A stretch of 64,000 nt of DNA from contig OY282441.1 in NCBI GenBank assembly GCA_958296105.1, positions 1,877,800 through 1,941,799 on the forward strand, written 5' to 3'. Below, piece after piece: positions 1 through 12,600 of the stretch. Both the position numbers and the translations under genes were made by a program. This DNA is from an uncultured Dehalococcoidia bacterium. GTDB lineage: Bacteria > Chloroflexota > Dehalococcoidia > Lucifugimonadales > UBA1123. How positions within the stretch are numbered: position 1 is the stretch's first letter; every line of letters begins with the position of its first letter. The notes below the pieces were generated by a model that was not told the DNA's origin, did no database searches, and saw nothing but the letters and a program-made list of their open reading frames with translations.

Positions 1-26
1 GGCCGGCGCCTTTCAGCGCCGGAAAC
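1..26 (-). repeat. Partial oldest visible repeat, GGCCGGCGC stem variant
   Basis: The window opens inside a repeat. Its 26 nt carry the CCGGCGC/GCGCCGG stem of the main block, but with G rather than A in front of GCCGGCGC. These 26 nt are identical to the matching part of the solitary repeat at 34115-34151, so that solitary copy resembles the array's distal, presumably oldest, repeat type. Confidence 0.9.
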
Positions 27-63
27 CGGCGCAGGGGATCGAGATGGTGTCGTGGGTATGCCC

Positions 64-172
64 GCTTCAATGGGTCCGGTGACTTTCGCCACCGGAAACC
101 TGTAACTACATTAGGCAACTGGCTGAGAGGGTTCGGGCTTCAATGGGTCCGGTGACTTTCGCCACCGGAAAC
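64..172 (-). repeat. Repeat block with CCGGTG/CACCGG stem (2 copies)
   Basis: Repeats at 64-99 and 137-172 carry CCGGTG on one arm and CACCGG on the other, with ACTTTCGC between. Both arms differ from the neighbouring blocks yet remain complementary. Confidence 0.95.
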
Positions 173-212
173 GACGAAACCCTACATAGACATTCCCGTG
201 TTCCTCAAGGGC

Positions 213-614
213 GCTTCAATGGGGCCGAGGACTTTCGCCCTCGGAAACTTCGGATGAGGACTTTCGCGGTCGCGAGGGCGTAGTAGCTTCAATGGGGCCG
301 AGGACTTTCGCCCTCGGAAACCGCACCTTTCCGCCCCTCATCGGTAGATCATTCATACGCTTCAATGGAGCCGAGGACTTTCGCCCTCGGAAACGAGACC
401 GACGAATACATGGTGACGTACATCTTCAGCACGCTTCAATGGAGCCGAGGACTTTCGCCCTCGGAAACGAGCGTATGGCTGACCTAACCGATACGGAGTC
501 GGCCTAGCTTCAATGGAGCCGAGGACTTTCGCCCTCGGAAACCTAAATAAATACAGCGCGAACGCGCTTGACAGTTGAGCTTCAATGGAGCCGAGGACTT
601 TCGCCCTCGGAAAC
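213..614 (-). repeat. Repeat block with CCGAGG/CCTCGG stem (6 copies)
   Basis: Repeats at 213, 286, 359, 433, 507 and 579 carry CCGAGG and CCTCGG arms around ACTTTCGC. The first two have GGGG before the stem and the last four GGAG, a single-base step between the two sub-blocks. Confidence 0.95.
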
Positions 615-651
615 TGCGACAACTAGCCACCTACTTCATCCCCTACCCTGC

Positions 652-3600
652 GCTTCAATGGAGCCGGCGCCTTTCAGCGCCGGAAACGTGGCGCGCGCTG
701 ATGGCGATCTGAGACCAGCCGCCCGGCTTCAATGGAGCCGGCGCCTTTCAGCGCCGGAAACAAGGAGTTCACGATAGAACAGCTGAGAGCTTGGTCGCTT
801 CAATGGAGCCGGCGCCTTTCAGCGCCGGAAACAAGATTGGCAGATGAACGTCTGCGACCTCATCTCCGCTTCAATGGAGCCGGCGCCTTTCAGCGCCGGA
901 AACTCGTGTCCTCGTTGAGGTCTCGTGCCACGCCTTCGTAGCTTCAATGGAGCCGGCGCCTTTCAGCGCCGGAAACTCGTGTCCTCGTTGAGGTCTCGTG
1001 CCACGCCTTCGTAGCTTCAATGGAGCCGGCGCCTTTCAGCGCCGGAAACTCGTGTCCTCGTTGAGGTCTCGTGCCACGCCTTCGTAGCTTCAATGGAGCC
1101 GGCGCCTTTCAGCGCCGGAAACTCGTGTCCTCGTTGAGGTCTCGTGCCACGCCTTCGTAGCTTCAATGGAGCCGGCGCCTTTCAGCGCCGGAAACTCGTG
1201 TCCTCGTTGAGGTCTCGTGCCACGCCTTCGTAGCTTCAATGGAGCCGGCGCCTTTCAGCGCCGGAAACTCGTGTCCTCGTTGAGGTCTCGTGCCACGCCT
1301 TCGTAGCTTCAATGGAGCCGGCGCCTTTCAGCGCCGGAAACTCGTGTCCTCGTTGAGGTCTCGTGCCACGCCTTCGTAGCTTCAATGGAGCCGGCGCCTT
1401 TCAGCGCCGGAAACAGGCGGCAGTCTCAGGAGTATCACCGAGCAGAAGACGCTTCAATGGAGCCGGCGCCTTTCAGCGCCGGAAACATGGTGTAGGGCGC
1501 GGCATAGAACGCGGTGATGTCCGCGCTTCAATGGAGCCGGCGCCTTTCAGCGCCGGAAACCATCAGGCCGGCCTGCTCGACCCACAGCCCCTACCCGCTT
1601 CAATGGAGCCGGCGCCTTTCAGCGCCGGAAACGATGCGCAGTAGTGTTTGGATGTGAGGTAGAGGGCGCGCTTCAATGGAGCCGGCGCCTTTCAGCGCCG
1701 GAAACCCGCGCCGGCGGCGGCATGGAGTGTTCATCCGAGCGTTGCTTCAATGGAGCCGGCGCCTTTCAGCGCCGGAAACACGTGATCCACGTTGCGAACG
1801 GCCTGGCGCTCTCCAGCTTCAATGGAGCCGGCGCCTTTCAGCGCCGGAAACCGGGAGGGGGGGTAAGTAAAGCCGCCGTCGCATCGGCTTCAATGGAGCC
1901 GGCGCCTTTCAGCGCCGGAAACGCGAAGAGATTCGCGCCGACGTTCATCTGTTCGTGGCTTCAATGGAGCCGGCGCCTTTCAGCGCCGGAAACCTGCTCG
2001 GAGCGTGCGGTGGTGGGGACGACGGGATAGAGCTTCAATGGAGCCGGCGCCTTTCAGCGCCGGAAACAGCCCACGTTGGTCGAGCCGGTGCCCTCGTGGA
2101 ACCCGCTTCAATGGAGCCGGCGCCTTTCAGCGCCGGAAACCCGGTATCCCCGCTGAAGCTGGGCTTCGCTGGTTCGCTTCAATGGAGCCGGCGCCTTTCA
2201 GCGCCGGAAACAGATTTCCCGTTCTCAATTCCCCTTCGATGATTGACGGCTTCAATGGAGCCGGCGCCTTTCAGCGCCGGAAACCTGCTGCCGCTTCCCT
2301 CGCGCTCGGTCGCCCACAGGCTTCAATGGAGCCGGCGCCTTTCAGCGCCGGAAACAATCCTAATCGGATTCTTGATTGCGGTAAAATGCCCGCTTCAATG
2401 GAGCCGGCGCCTTTCAGCGCCGGAAACGTGTTCGGGGAACGCCGCCAGTACCTCCGCATCGTGGGCTTCAATGGAGCCGGCGCCTTTCAGCGCCGGAAAC
2501 GTGCTAGTCGTAGTCTGGGTCGGTCTCGATGATCGAGCTTCAATGGAGCCGGCGCCTTTCAGCGCCGGAAACTTGGTGGTCGGACATAGCCCTCGCCGTT
2601 CGTTCGTCGCTTCAATGGAGCCGGCGCCTTTCAGCGCCGGAAACCTCAATGTCGATCTCGATGTCGATGCCGAGTGACGAGCTTCAATGGAGCCGGCGCC
2701 TTTCAGCGCCGGAAACCGTGAAGCCCAGGAGACACAGGCGGCGATTGTCGAGGCTTCAATGGAGCCGGCGCCTTTCAGCGCCGGAAACAACGGGGGCTGT
2801 GAGAGCGCCCCCAAAGCGAAATCCGCTTCAATGGAGCCGGCGCCTTTCAGCGCCGGAAACGCCCTAGACCGATTGCCCATGAGCGCGCCGGAAACGGCTT
2901 CAATGGAGCCGGCGCCTTTCAGCGCCGGAAACCTGTAGGTGTCCTCGTCCCACTCGGGGCCTTCGAAGATGCTTCAATGGAGCCGGCGCCTTTCAGCGCC
3001 GGAAACCCGGCCTATCTCCGGCTCATCGCCCAATACATCGCTGCTTCAATGGAGCCGGCGCCTTTCAGCGCCGGAAACAAGCATGAGAGGAGAAGATACA
3101 CCATGCACCCACTCGCTTCAATGGAGCCGGCGCCTTTCAGCGCCGGAAACCGCAGACCCGCAGCCCTGCTCGACCGCTCCCTGCTCGCTTCAATGGAGCC
3201 GGCGCCTTTCAGCGCCGGAAACCACCGGCTCGCCTTCTTGAGCGGCTGAACCTCAAGGGCTTCAATGGAGCCGGCGCCTTTCAGCGCCGGAAACGGTCAC
3301 GGCGGCGAAATATGCCGCTGTGACGAAAATGCTTCAATGGAGCCGGCGCCTTTCAGCGCCGGAAACGGTCACGGCGGCGAAATATGCCGCTGTGACGAAA
3401 ATGCTTCAATGGAGCCGGCGCCTTTCAGCGCCGGAAACCCTACCCCACCCATCACAACCGCCCGAACCTCCGCAGCTTCAATGGAGCCGGCGCCTTTCAG
3501 CGCCGGAAACAGACGTAGAATCCGTCAGCCTCGCCGCCGCTCTGCGAGCTTCAATGGAGCCGGCGCCTTTCAGCGCCGGAAACTACGCTCAGCGTACCAC

Positions 3601-6600
3601 AGTATCGGACGCTCTGGCTGCTTCAATGGAGCCGGCGCCTTTCAGCGCCGGAAACTTGTGACAGCGGTGTGGCTTTCTCTCCGGAAGCAACGTGGCTTCA
3701 ATGGAGCCGGCGCCTTTCAGCGCCGGAAACTTGAAACTCCCTCGGTGTCGGTGTGGCTGAATCGACAAGCTTCAATGGAGCCGGCGCCTTTCAGCGCCGG
3801 AAACCTGCCGTTGTCGTTGCATATCTGGCATGGTGTGAGATGCTTCAATGGAGCCGGCGCCTTTCAGCGCCGGAAACTCAAGGCCTATGCGAAGATTCAA
3901 GCGACGAGCTTCAGCTTCAATGGAGCCGGCGCCTTTCAGCGCCGGAAACCAGAGGGCAAGGGATGGTTGGGTATCGCGCCCTCTGGCTTCAATGGAGCCG
4001 GCGCCTTTCAGCGCCGGAAACCGTAGTATTCAGCGCGTTCTCGTTCTCGGTCAATTGCGCTTCAATGGAGCCGGCGCCTTTCAGCGCCGGAAACCCAGTC
4101 CAGCTATGACCGCTTGATGTTCGAGATTCCGGCTTCAATGGAGCCGGCGCCTTTCAGCGCCGGAAACTGGCAGGGCATGGATGATTGGGTATGCCGCCCT
4201 CTGGGCTTCAATGGAGCCGGCGCCTTTCAGCGCCGGAAACCCGAGATTGACAGTTGAGGGCGCAAGCGTAATAGGGCTTCAATGGAGCCGGCGCCTTTCA
4301 GCGCCGGAAACCTCGAGATCCTGCCACTGTTCAGTAGATGGGAGCGGGCTTCAATGGAGCCGGCGCCTTTCAGCGCCGGAAACGCGCCGCGCCGCTGGTT
4401 TCGAGTGACAGCCAGCCGATGCTTCAATGGAGCCGGCGCCTTTCAGCGCCGGAAACTGTCAGACAATGTGAGCTTCAAGTTCAACAAGGCTCTGCTTCAA
4501 TGGAGCCGGCGCCTTTCAGCGCCGGAAACGAGCGGAAGGGAGGGGACATCGTACAAACCGGTGTTCGCTTCAATGGAGCCGGCGCCTTTCAGCGCCGGAA
4601 ACCGAACTGGACTGAGAAGTCGGGCTACGTGCGGCATACGCTTCAATGGAGCCGGCGCCTTTCAGCGCCGGAAACCGAGGTGTAGAGTGAGAAGGGCGCG
4701 TTCAGCCCGTTCGCTTCAATGGAGCCGGCGCCTTTCAGCGCCGGAAACTAGGAGGACAATATGACCACCGCAACTCCCACCTGGCTTCAATGGAGCCGGC
4801 GCCTTTCAGCGCCGGAAACTATGATGACGATGACGATGCGGCTGAGATTACCTCTGCTTCAATGGAGCCGGCGCCTTTCAGCGCCGGAAACATGCCAAAC
4901 CTATGGGCGCCCTCGACCAGACCAGCTGGCTTCAATGGAGCCGGCGCCTTTCAGCGCCGGAAACAGGAAGACCATCCCGATCTTCGGCGACGTGTGGATC
5001 GCTTCAATGGAGCCGGCGCCTTTCAGCGCCGGAAACTGGCGGATTACGTGGTTGCCTTCGGCAGCGGCGGCCAGCTTCAATGGAGCCGGCGCCTTTCAGC
5101 GCCGGAAACGAATCCGACGTGAGGTGATCCGTGACTGACGGCGAGGCTTCAATGGAGCCGGCGCCTTTCAGCGCCGGAAACCAGCCCGGAAGATATCATG
5201 GTGACGCGGATGATCAGGGCTTCAATGGAGCCGGCGCCTTTCAGCGCCGGAAACGTTCCAGTCCGAGCCTACGAGCTTGCGCGCGTTGTTGCTTCAATGG
5301 AGCCGGCGCCTTTCAGCGCCGGAAACCGGGCGAATAGGCGAACAATCCACAGGGGCGCCAGCAGCTTCAATGGAGCCGGCGCCTTTCAGCGCCGGAAACC
5401 CATCCTGTACGCGATCACGTAGTCGGATAATTCCGTGCTTCAATGGAGCCGGCGCCTTTCAGCGCCGGAAACCAGGCGGAGATGCCGCTATGAGTCGTCC
5501 GCAGGTCGTGCTTCAATGGAGCCGGCGCCTTTCAGCGCCGGAAACGAACCCGCCCGGCGGATCCCAGTTCGCGCATAGTTGGGCTTCAATGGAGCCGGCG
5601 CCTTTCAGCGCCGGAAACGATTCCACCAACAACATCACGATAGCGGGTTCGTCTAGCTTCAATGGAGCCGGCGCCTTTCAGCGCCGGAAACAAGTCAGCA
5701 GGTTATTCGGTGAAAGGAGGGTAGCCGTGCTTCAATGGAGCCGGCGCCTTTCAGCGCCGGAAACCGACCAGCCCATGAGCTTCACCGGTGCGAGCGCATC
5801 GGGCTTCAATGGAGCCGGCGCCTTTCAGCGCCGGAAACGTCGATAGAACGGGATTACTCCACACCGTTCTACCCGCTTCAATGGAGCCGGCGCCTTTCAG
5901 CGCCGGAAACGATGGGGACGGTGTATATGATTCCCGGTGTGTGTTCGCTTCAATGGAGCCGGCGCCTTTCAGCGCCGGAAACGGTGCGTAGAAGCCCGTC
6001 AACTCGAATGCTCTGCGCCGTGGCTTCAATGGAGCCGGCGCCTTTCAGCGCCGGAAACGCAAAATCACGAGACGAAGAGCTGCACGCCTCCATCGCTTCA
6101 ATGGAGCCGGCGCCTTTCAGCGCCGGAAACGTGCAGGCATCTGTCAAACTACGCTGAAGGCGTTCAGCTTCAATGGAGCCGGCGCCTTTCAGCGCCGGAA
6201 ACGCGTATGCTCTCGATCATCTCTTCCCGTATCCGCCCTGGCTTCAATGGAGCCGGCGCCTTTCAGCGCCGGAAACGCGAAGCACGCGCTTTTCCGTATC
6301 AGTCAGACGGTCGTGCTTCAATGGAGCCGGCGCCTTTCAGCGCCGGAAACCCGGCGCAGGTAGCGATAACTCCCCCGGTGCCAGTAATGCTTCAATGGAG
6401 CCGGCGCCTTTCAGCGCCGGAAACGAGGCCCCGCCGATCGCGGCGGAGGCGGCGAAGCTCGGCGCTTCAATGGAGCCGGCGCCTTTCAGCGCCGGAAACT
6501 GGCGGATGGACAGCGGAGAGCGGCGGAGTGATCCGGCTTCAATGGAGCCGGCGCCTTTCAGCGCCGGAAACCTGGCTCGATCTCCGTTGCTGGTGGATTC

Positions 6601-9600
6601 CCGACTTGCTTCAATGGAGCCGGCGCCTTTCAGCGCCGGAAACATGCCTGACGAAGCAGCCACTACCGAAGAATCAACAGGCTTCAATGGAGCCGGCGCC
6701 TTTCAGCGCCGGAAACCTCTCGGTGATACTCGCTGTCCGCGTATATCCTGTCGCTTCAATGGAGCCGGCGCCTTTCAGCGCCGGAAACATCCGCCTGCCG
6801 CGTTGAGCGCGGATTCAGCGTCCGGCTTCAATGGAGCCGGCGCCTTTCAGCGCCGGAAACCCGGCGCTGGACGCTGGACGCAGGAAGCTGGGATGGCTTC
6901 AATGGAGCCGGCGCCTTTCAGCGCCGGAAACCCGTTCGTAGAGTTTCAGAGGCTTTTGCGTTGGGTATCGCTTCAATGGAGCCGGCGCCTTTCAGCGCCG
7001 GAAACGGGGCTGGACGTGTTCATCCGCTACCAGACCTACAGCTTCAATGGAGCCGGCGCCTTTCAGCGCCGGAAACTAGTCGAGTATGCGTAACTCGCCG
7101 TAAGGTTTGAGTGCTTCAATGGAGCCGGCGCCTTTCAGCGCCGGAAACCATGGAAGGCGGCGGCGATGTGTTCTGTATTACCTCGCTTCAATGGAGCCGG
7201 CGCCTTTCAGCGCCGGAAACGAGAAGCTGGAGATGAATCCCATGATGCCCGGGTTGGCTTCAATGGAGCCGGCGCCTTTCAGCGCCGGAAACGCGGAAGC
7301 GGAACGTGCAGGTGTCTGCTTGTTGGACCTGCTTCAATGGAGCCGGCGCCTTTCAGCGCCGGAAACCCGCCGCGCCGCCGAAGAAGCCATCGACCGGCTC
7401 GTCCTGCTTCAATGGAGCCGGCGCCTTTCAGCGCCGGAAACCCCATTTACCCAAACCGCTGATATGACAAGCTATCCGCTTCAATGGAGCCGGCGCCTTT
7501 CAGCGCCGGAAACACAGAGAGAACATCGGATACTTGCCGATGTTCGCGCGCGCTTCAATGGAGCCGGCGCCTTTCAGCGCCGGAAACTGGGCGCGCCGGC
7601 GCGCCCGTCGCAGACAGTATCTACGCTTCAATGGAGCCGGCGCCTTTCAGCGCCGGAAACTCGAGGGAACGAACGCCAACAGCTGGGACGTCCCCAAGCT
7701 TCAATGGAGCCGGCGCCTTTCAGCGCCGGAAACGCCACACCGCGCGCACAGACGGCCGCGGCTGTACAACGCTTCAATGGAGCCGGCGCCTTTCAGCGCC
7801 GGAAACCCGAAACTGCGATTTCCTGCCTTCCTGTGCGCGCAGGGCTTCAATGGAGCCGGCGCCTTTCAGCGCCGGAAACCTGCGGGGATACTATCCCCGA
7901 CACCAGCGCGCCCGTGCTTCAATGGAGCCGGCGCCTTTCAGCGCCGGAAACTGGGACGCAGACCGTTACGGCTCTGTCCTCCTCGCTAGAGCTTCAATGG
8001 AGCCGGCGCCTTTCAGCGCCGGAAACGCCTTACTAGGCAATACATAGGCTCGGACTGTTCGAGGCTTCAATGGAGCCGGCGCCTTTCAGCGCCGGAAACG
8101 CATCCCAGCTTCCCAGCAATCTGAAAATTGCCTCCGCTTCAATGGAGCCGGCGCCTTTCAGCGCCGGAAACATGGAGAACAACAGATATGCCTCGTTGGT
8201 TCGCGCAGCTTCAATGGAGCCGGCGCCTTTCAGCGCCGGAAACGCCGGCGCTGGGAAGCTGGGATGCGCCGGCGCTGGGCTTCAATGGAGCCGGCGCCTT
8301 TCAGCGCCGGAAACTCTGGAGTGGGTGTTGGCGGACATAGCGCATACGGAGCTTCAATGGAGCCGGCGCCTTTCAGCGCCGGAAACTCTGGAGTGGGTGT
8401 TGGCGGACATAGCGCATACGGAGCTTCAATGGAGCCGGCGCCTTTCAGCGCCGGAAACTATACCGTCTAGGGGCTCTTCAAGATGGAAGGTTATGGCGCT
8501 TCAATGGAGCCGGCGCCTTTCAGCGCCGGAAACTGTAGACCTGCACGCGCTCCGGGCCGACGTTCGTCACGCTTCAATGGAGCCGGCGCCTTTCAGCGCC
8601 GGAAACTGAGGATTAGATCGGCCTGCACGTTCAGCTGGGAGAGGCTTCAATGGAGCCGGCGCCTTTCAGCGCCGGAAACGAGACGATCTTCCTCGCCTTG
8701 TGGTTGGCGTTACGGAAGGCTTCAATGGAGCCGGCGCCTTTCAGCGCCGGAAACGGGCCTGTTCATAAAGCCTAAAGAGGCGAGCGAGATATTGCTTCAA
8801 TGGAGCCGGCGCCTTTCAGCGCCGGAAACGATTGGCAGTCATTCCATCGGAGGTGTGACCATGACCGCTTCAATGGAGCCGGCGCCTTTCAGCGCCGGAA
8901 ACGCGGCGAAAACGACAGCGTGGAGCGCGTCTACGACCGCAGCTTCAATGGAGCCGGCGCCTTTCAGCGCCGGAAACTGCCAGCGGCGGCGGCATCGCCA
9001 ACTACCTATCCGGAGCTTCAATGGAGCCGGCGCCTTTCAGCGCCGGAAACGCTAACGTGGACAACATCTTGCACGGCGACGCATCCGCTTCAATGGAGCC
9101 GGCGCCTTTCAGCGCCGGAAACGACCGTCCAGTCTGTCCCGATAGCGGGCGCGTACATGCTTCAATGGAGCCGGCGCCTTTCAGCGCCGGAAACGGGTAG
9201 GGCATACTGGAATTGTGGTTGTGGGCACATGTGCTTCAATGGAGCCGGCGCCTTTCAGCGCCGGAAACATGCGCCGCCGCCAGCAGCTGGCGCGATACCA
9301 CCCGGCGCTTCAATGGAGCCGGCGCCTTTCAGCGCCGGAAACACGCCTCTGACCAACGAGCTTGCGTTGGCAATTCAAGCTTCAATGGAGCCGGCGCCTT
9401 TCAGCGCCGGAAACGTCGGTCATGCACGGGAAGCATCGAGCCACCCACTGGGCTTCAATGGAGCCGGCGCCTTTCAGCGCCGGAAACCCTCTGGAACACC
9501 CTGGGGCTCAAGGGCGCATTCGTGCTTCAATGGAGCCGGCGCCTTTCAGCGCCGGAAACTCTCTCGACCCTGGTCAGTAACCCATCGAGACAACGTGCTT

Positions 9601-12600
9601 CAATGGAGCCGGCGCCTTTCAGCGCCGGAAACACCAATATACCGGTGCCAGCCGCGATGATCGACACGCTTCAATGGAGCCGGCGCCTTTCAGCGCCGGA
9701 AACTGCCCAGACGCGGGAAGCTGTCGATGCGCCGGCGCTGGCTTCAATGGAGCCGGCGCCTTTCAGCGCCGGAAACTGAGCGCAAGGGGGACGGCGCGGC
9801 TTCCGTAGGTCGAGGCTTCAATGGAGCCGGCGCCTTTCAGCGCCGGAAACCATCGTGCGCGTGTTCGTGCGCGCGTGGTATCTCGCGTGCTTCAATGGAG
9901 CCGGCGCCTTTCAGCGCCGGAAACCTGCTGGATGGATGAACCATGAGCCTGAGAGCCGAGCTTCAATGGAGCCGGCGCCTTTCAGCGCCGGAAACCGGCA
10001 CAAACAGGCCGGATTTCGGCTACTGGAGGCGAGCTTCAATGGAGCCGGCGCCTTTCAGCGCCGGAAACGTTTACATCCGAGAGGTCACACGGCGGCGGCA
10101 GGCAACGCTTCAATGGAGCCGGCGCCTTTCAGCGCCGGAAACCGAGGGAGTAGCCCCCGTTGCCGCTGTCCCCACGCCGCTTCAATGGAGCCGGCGCCTT
10201 TCAGCGCCGGAAACAAGGGGCTACGGGCAGGTTTTCGGGGCAATTTCGGGGCTTCAATGGAGCCGGCGCCTTTCAGCGCCGGAAACCAATCAACGGGCGG
10301 TCTTTCCGTTTGCGGGATGGTGGCTTCAATGGAGCCGGCGCCTTTCAGCGCCGGAAACATCACTGGGATTCGAGGATGCTTGTATCACGCGCTCGCTTCA
10401 ATGGAGCCGGCGCCTTTCAGCGCCGGAAACTTGGCGGACTGCGAAGAGGACTACCATGGGGACGCTGCTTCAATGGAGCCGGCGCCTTTCAGCGCCGGAA
10501 ACGGTATTCACTACCGCTGGCGTAAAGGTGGTGACGCAGCTTCAATGGAGCCGGCGCCTTTCAGCGCCGGAAACATAACCGTTTCGAAGCGGCAGAAGCA
10601 AGAAGAGATGGCTTCAATGGAGCCGGCGCCTTTCAGCGCCGGAAACGATGATCGAAGCTGCGAAGCTGAAAGGCGCAGCACTGGGCTTCAATGGAGCCGG
10701 CGCCTTTCAGCGCCGGAAACATCGGTTGTTGGCGTGTCCGACAACACGACTTCCACGCTTCAATGGAGCCGGCGCCTTTCAGCGCCGGAAACCTCCAGGG
10801 CGAATAGCCGACAAGCTCGCCTGCTCAACGCTTCAATGGAGCCGGCGCCTTTCAGCGCCGGAAACCGCCCCGCCCCCTCTCGGCCTCGGGTGGCGCACGG
10901 TGCTTCAATGGAGCCGGCGCCTTTCAGCGCCGGAAACCTCCTCGATGTCGTCGTCTAGGTCGTCGTCCAGGTCGCTTCAATGGAGCCGGCGCCTTTCAGC
11001 GCCGGAAACCAGGGACACCACCAGCGGGAACACCGGCGCACAGCAAGCTTCAATGGAGCCGGCGCCTTTCAGCGCCGGAAACTTGAGCGTGAACGCTCGG
11101 CAATCTCGGCATGGTATCGCTTCAATGGAGCCGGCGCCTTTCAGCGCCGGAAACTCATCGAGGAAGCCAAGGCTTGCATGAACCGGTTCGCGCTTCAATG
11201 GAGCCGGCGCCTTTCAGCGCCGGAAACTCGGTAGCGGGATTGAATGCCACGATACCCAGCATGGCTTCAATGGAGCCGGCGCCTTTCAGCGCCGGAAACT
11301 CGGCACGCAGGTTAGAGTTGCCGCTGTACGCTTCGCTTCAATGGAGCCGGCGCCTTTCAGCGCCGGAAACTATCAGAGGCCGACCGGATTCGATTCGCGC
11401 GTTGACGCTTCAATGGAGCCGGCGCCTTTCAGCGCCGGAAACTGGGACGAGGAAGAGGTCGAGCAGGTTGAAGAAGTCGCTTCAATGGAGCCGGCGCCTT
11501 TCAGCGCCGGAAACATGCCGTTTCCAATCTGCCGCGTTTCCGGTCGTAAGCTTCAATGGAGCCGGCGCCTTTCAGCGCCGGAAACGGGGGACGATAGATG
11601 GGTGCGAGCGTTGAAACCGCTTGACGCTTCAATGGAGCCGGCGCCTTTCAGCGCCGGAAACACGGGCTGGATTATCAAGGCGTGCTGCGCACGCTGGTGC
11701 TTCAATGGAGCCGGCGCCTTTCAGCGCCGGAAACTTTGGGACAGCGTCTCAATGGCGGGAACATGCGTGGCTTCAATGGAGCCGGCGCCTTTCAGCGCCG
11801 GAAACCGGCGATTAACTGGAACGGACGCTACGAGGATTTGTCGCTTCAATGGAGCCGGCGCCTTTCAGCGCCGGAAACGACGGCAGAGGCGATAGAACCA
11901 GTTGCGTTTCCCGTGCTTCAATGGAGCCGGCGCCTTTCAGCACCGGAAACAAGCAGAAAGAGAGGCCCTGATCGGGCTGCGTCACCGCTTCAATGGAGCC
12001 GGCGCCTTTCAGCGCCGGAAACCATGGCGGGGGAGTGCAAAAGGTTACACGGTGAATCTCGCTTCAATGGAGCCGGCGCCTTTCAGCGCCGGAAACTTGA
12101 ACGGGGTTCGGCAAATCGAGGCGCGGCGGCTGGCGCTTCAATGGAGCCGGCGCCTTTCAGCGCCGGAAACCGATAATGCGCTCGTGCGTCTGTCTCCTGG
12201 GCTTGGCGCTTCAATGGAGCCGGCGCCTTTCAGCGCCGGAAACTCGTATGATGAAATAGAGGTAGTCCTTGCTTCTATGCTTCAATGGAGCCGGCGCCTT
12301 TCAGCGCCGGAAACTCCGAGTCCAACGGTATTCCTCACCCGCGTAGGTCTGCTTCAATGGAGCCGGCGCCTTTCAGCGCCGGAAACTCACCCTATCCGGT
12401 TCAATGCGCGGCAGCTCATCGCGGCTTCAATGGAGCCGGCGCCTTTCAGCGCCGGAAACAAGCAGCGTTGTGGCGACTGTCTCAATCGACGTCGGGCTTC
12501 AATGGAGCCGGCGCCTTTCAGCGCCGGAAACACCGGGATGCTCGTCGAGCGTCCACTCCGAAACCATCGCTTCAATGGAGCCGGCGCCTTTCAGCGCCGG

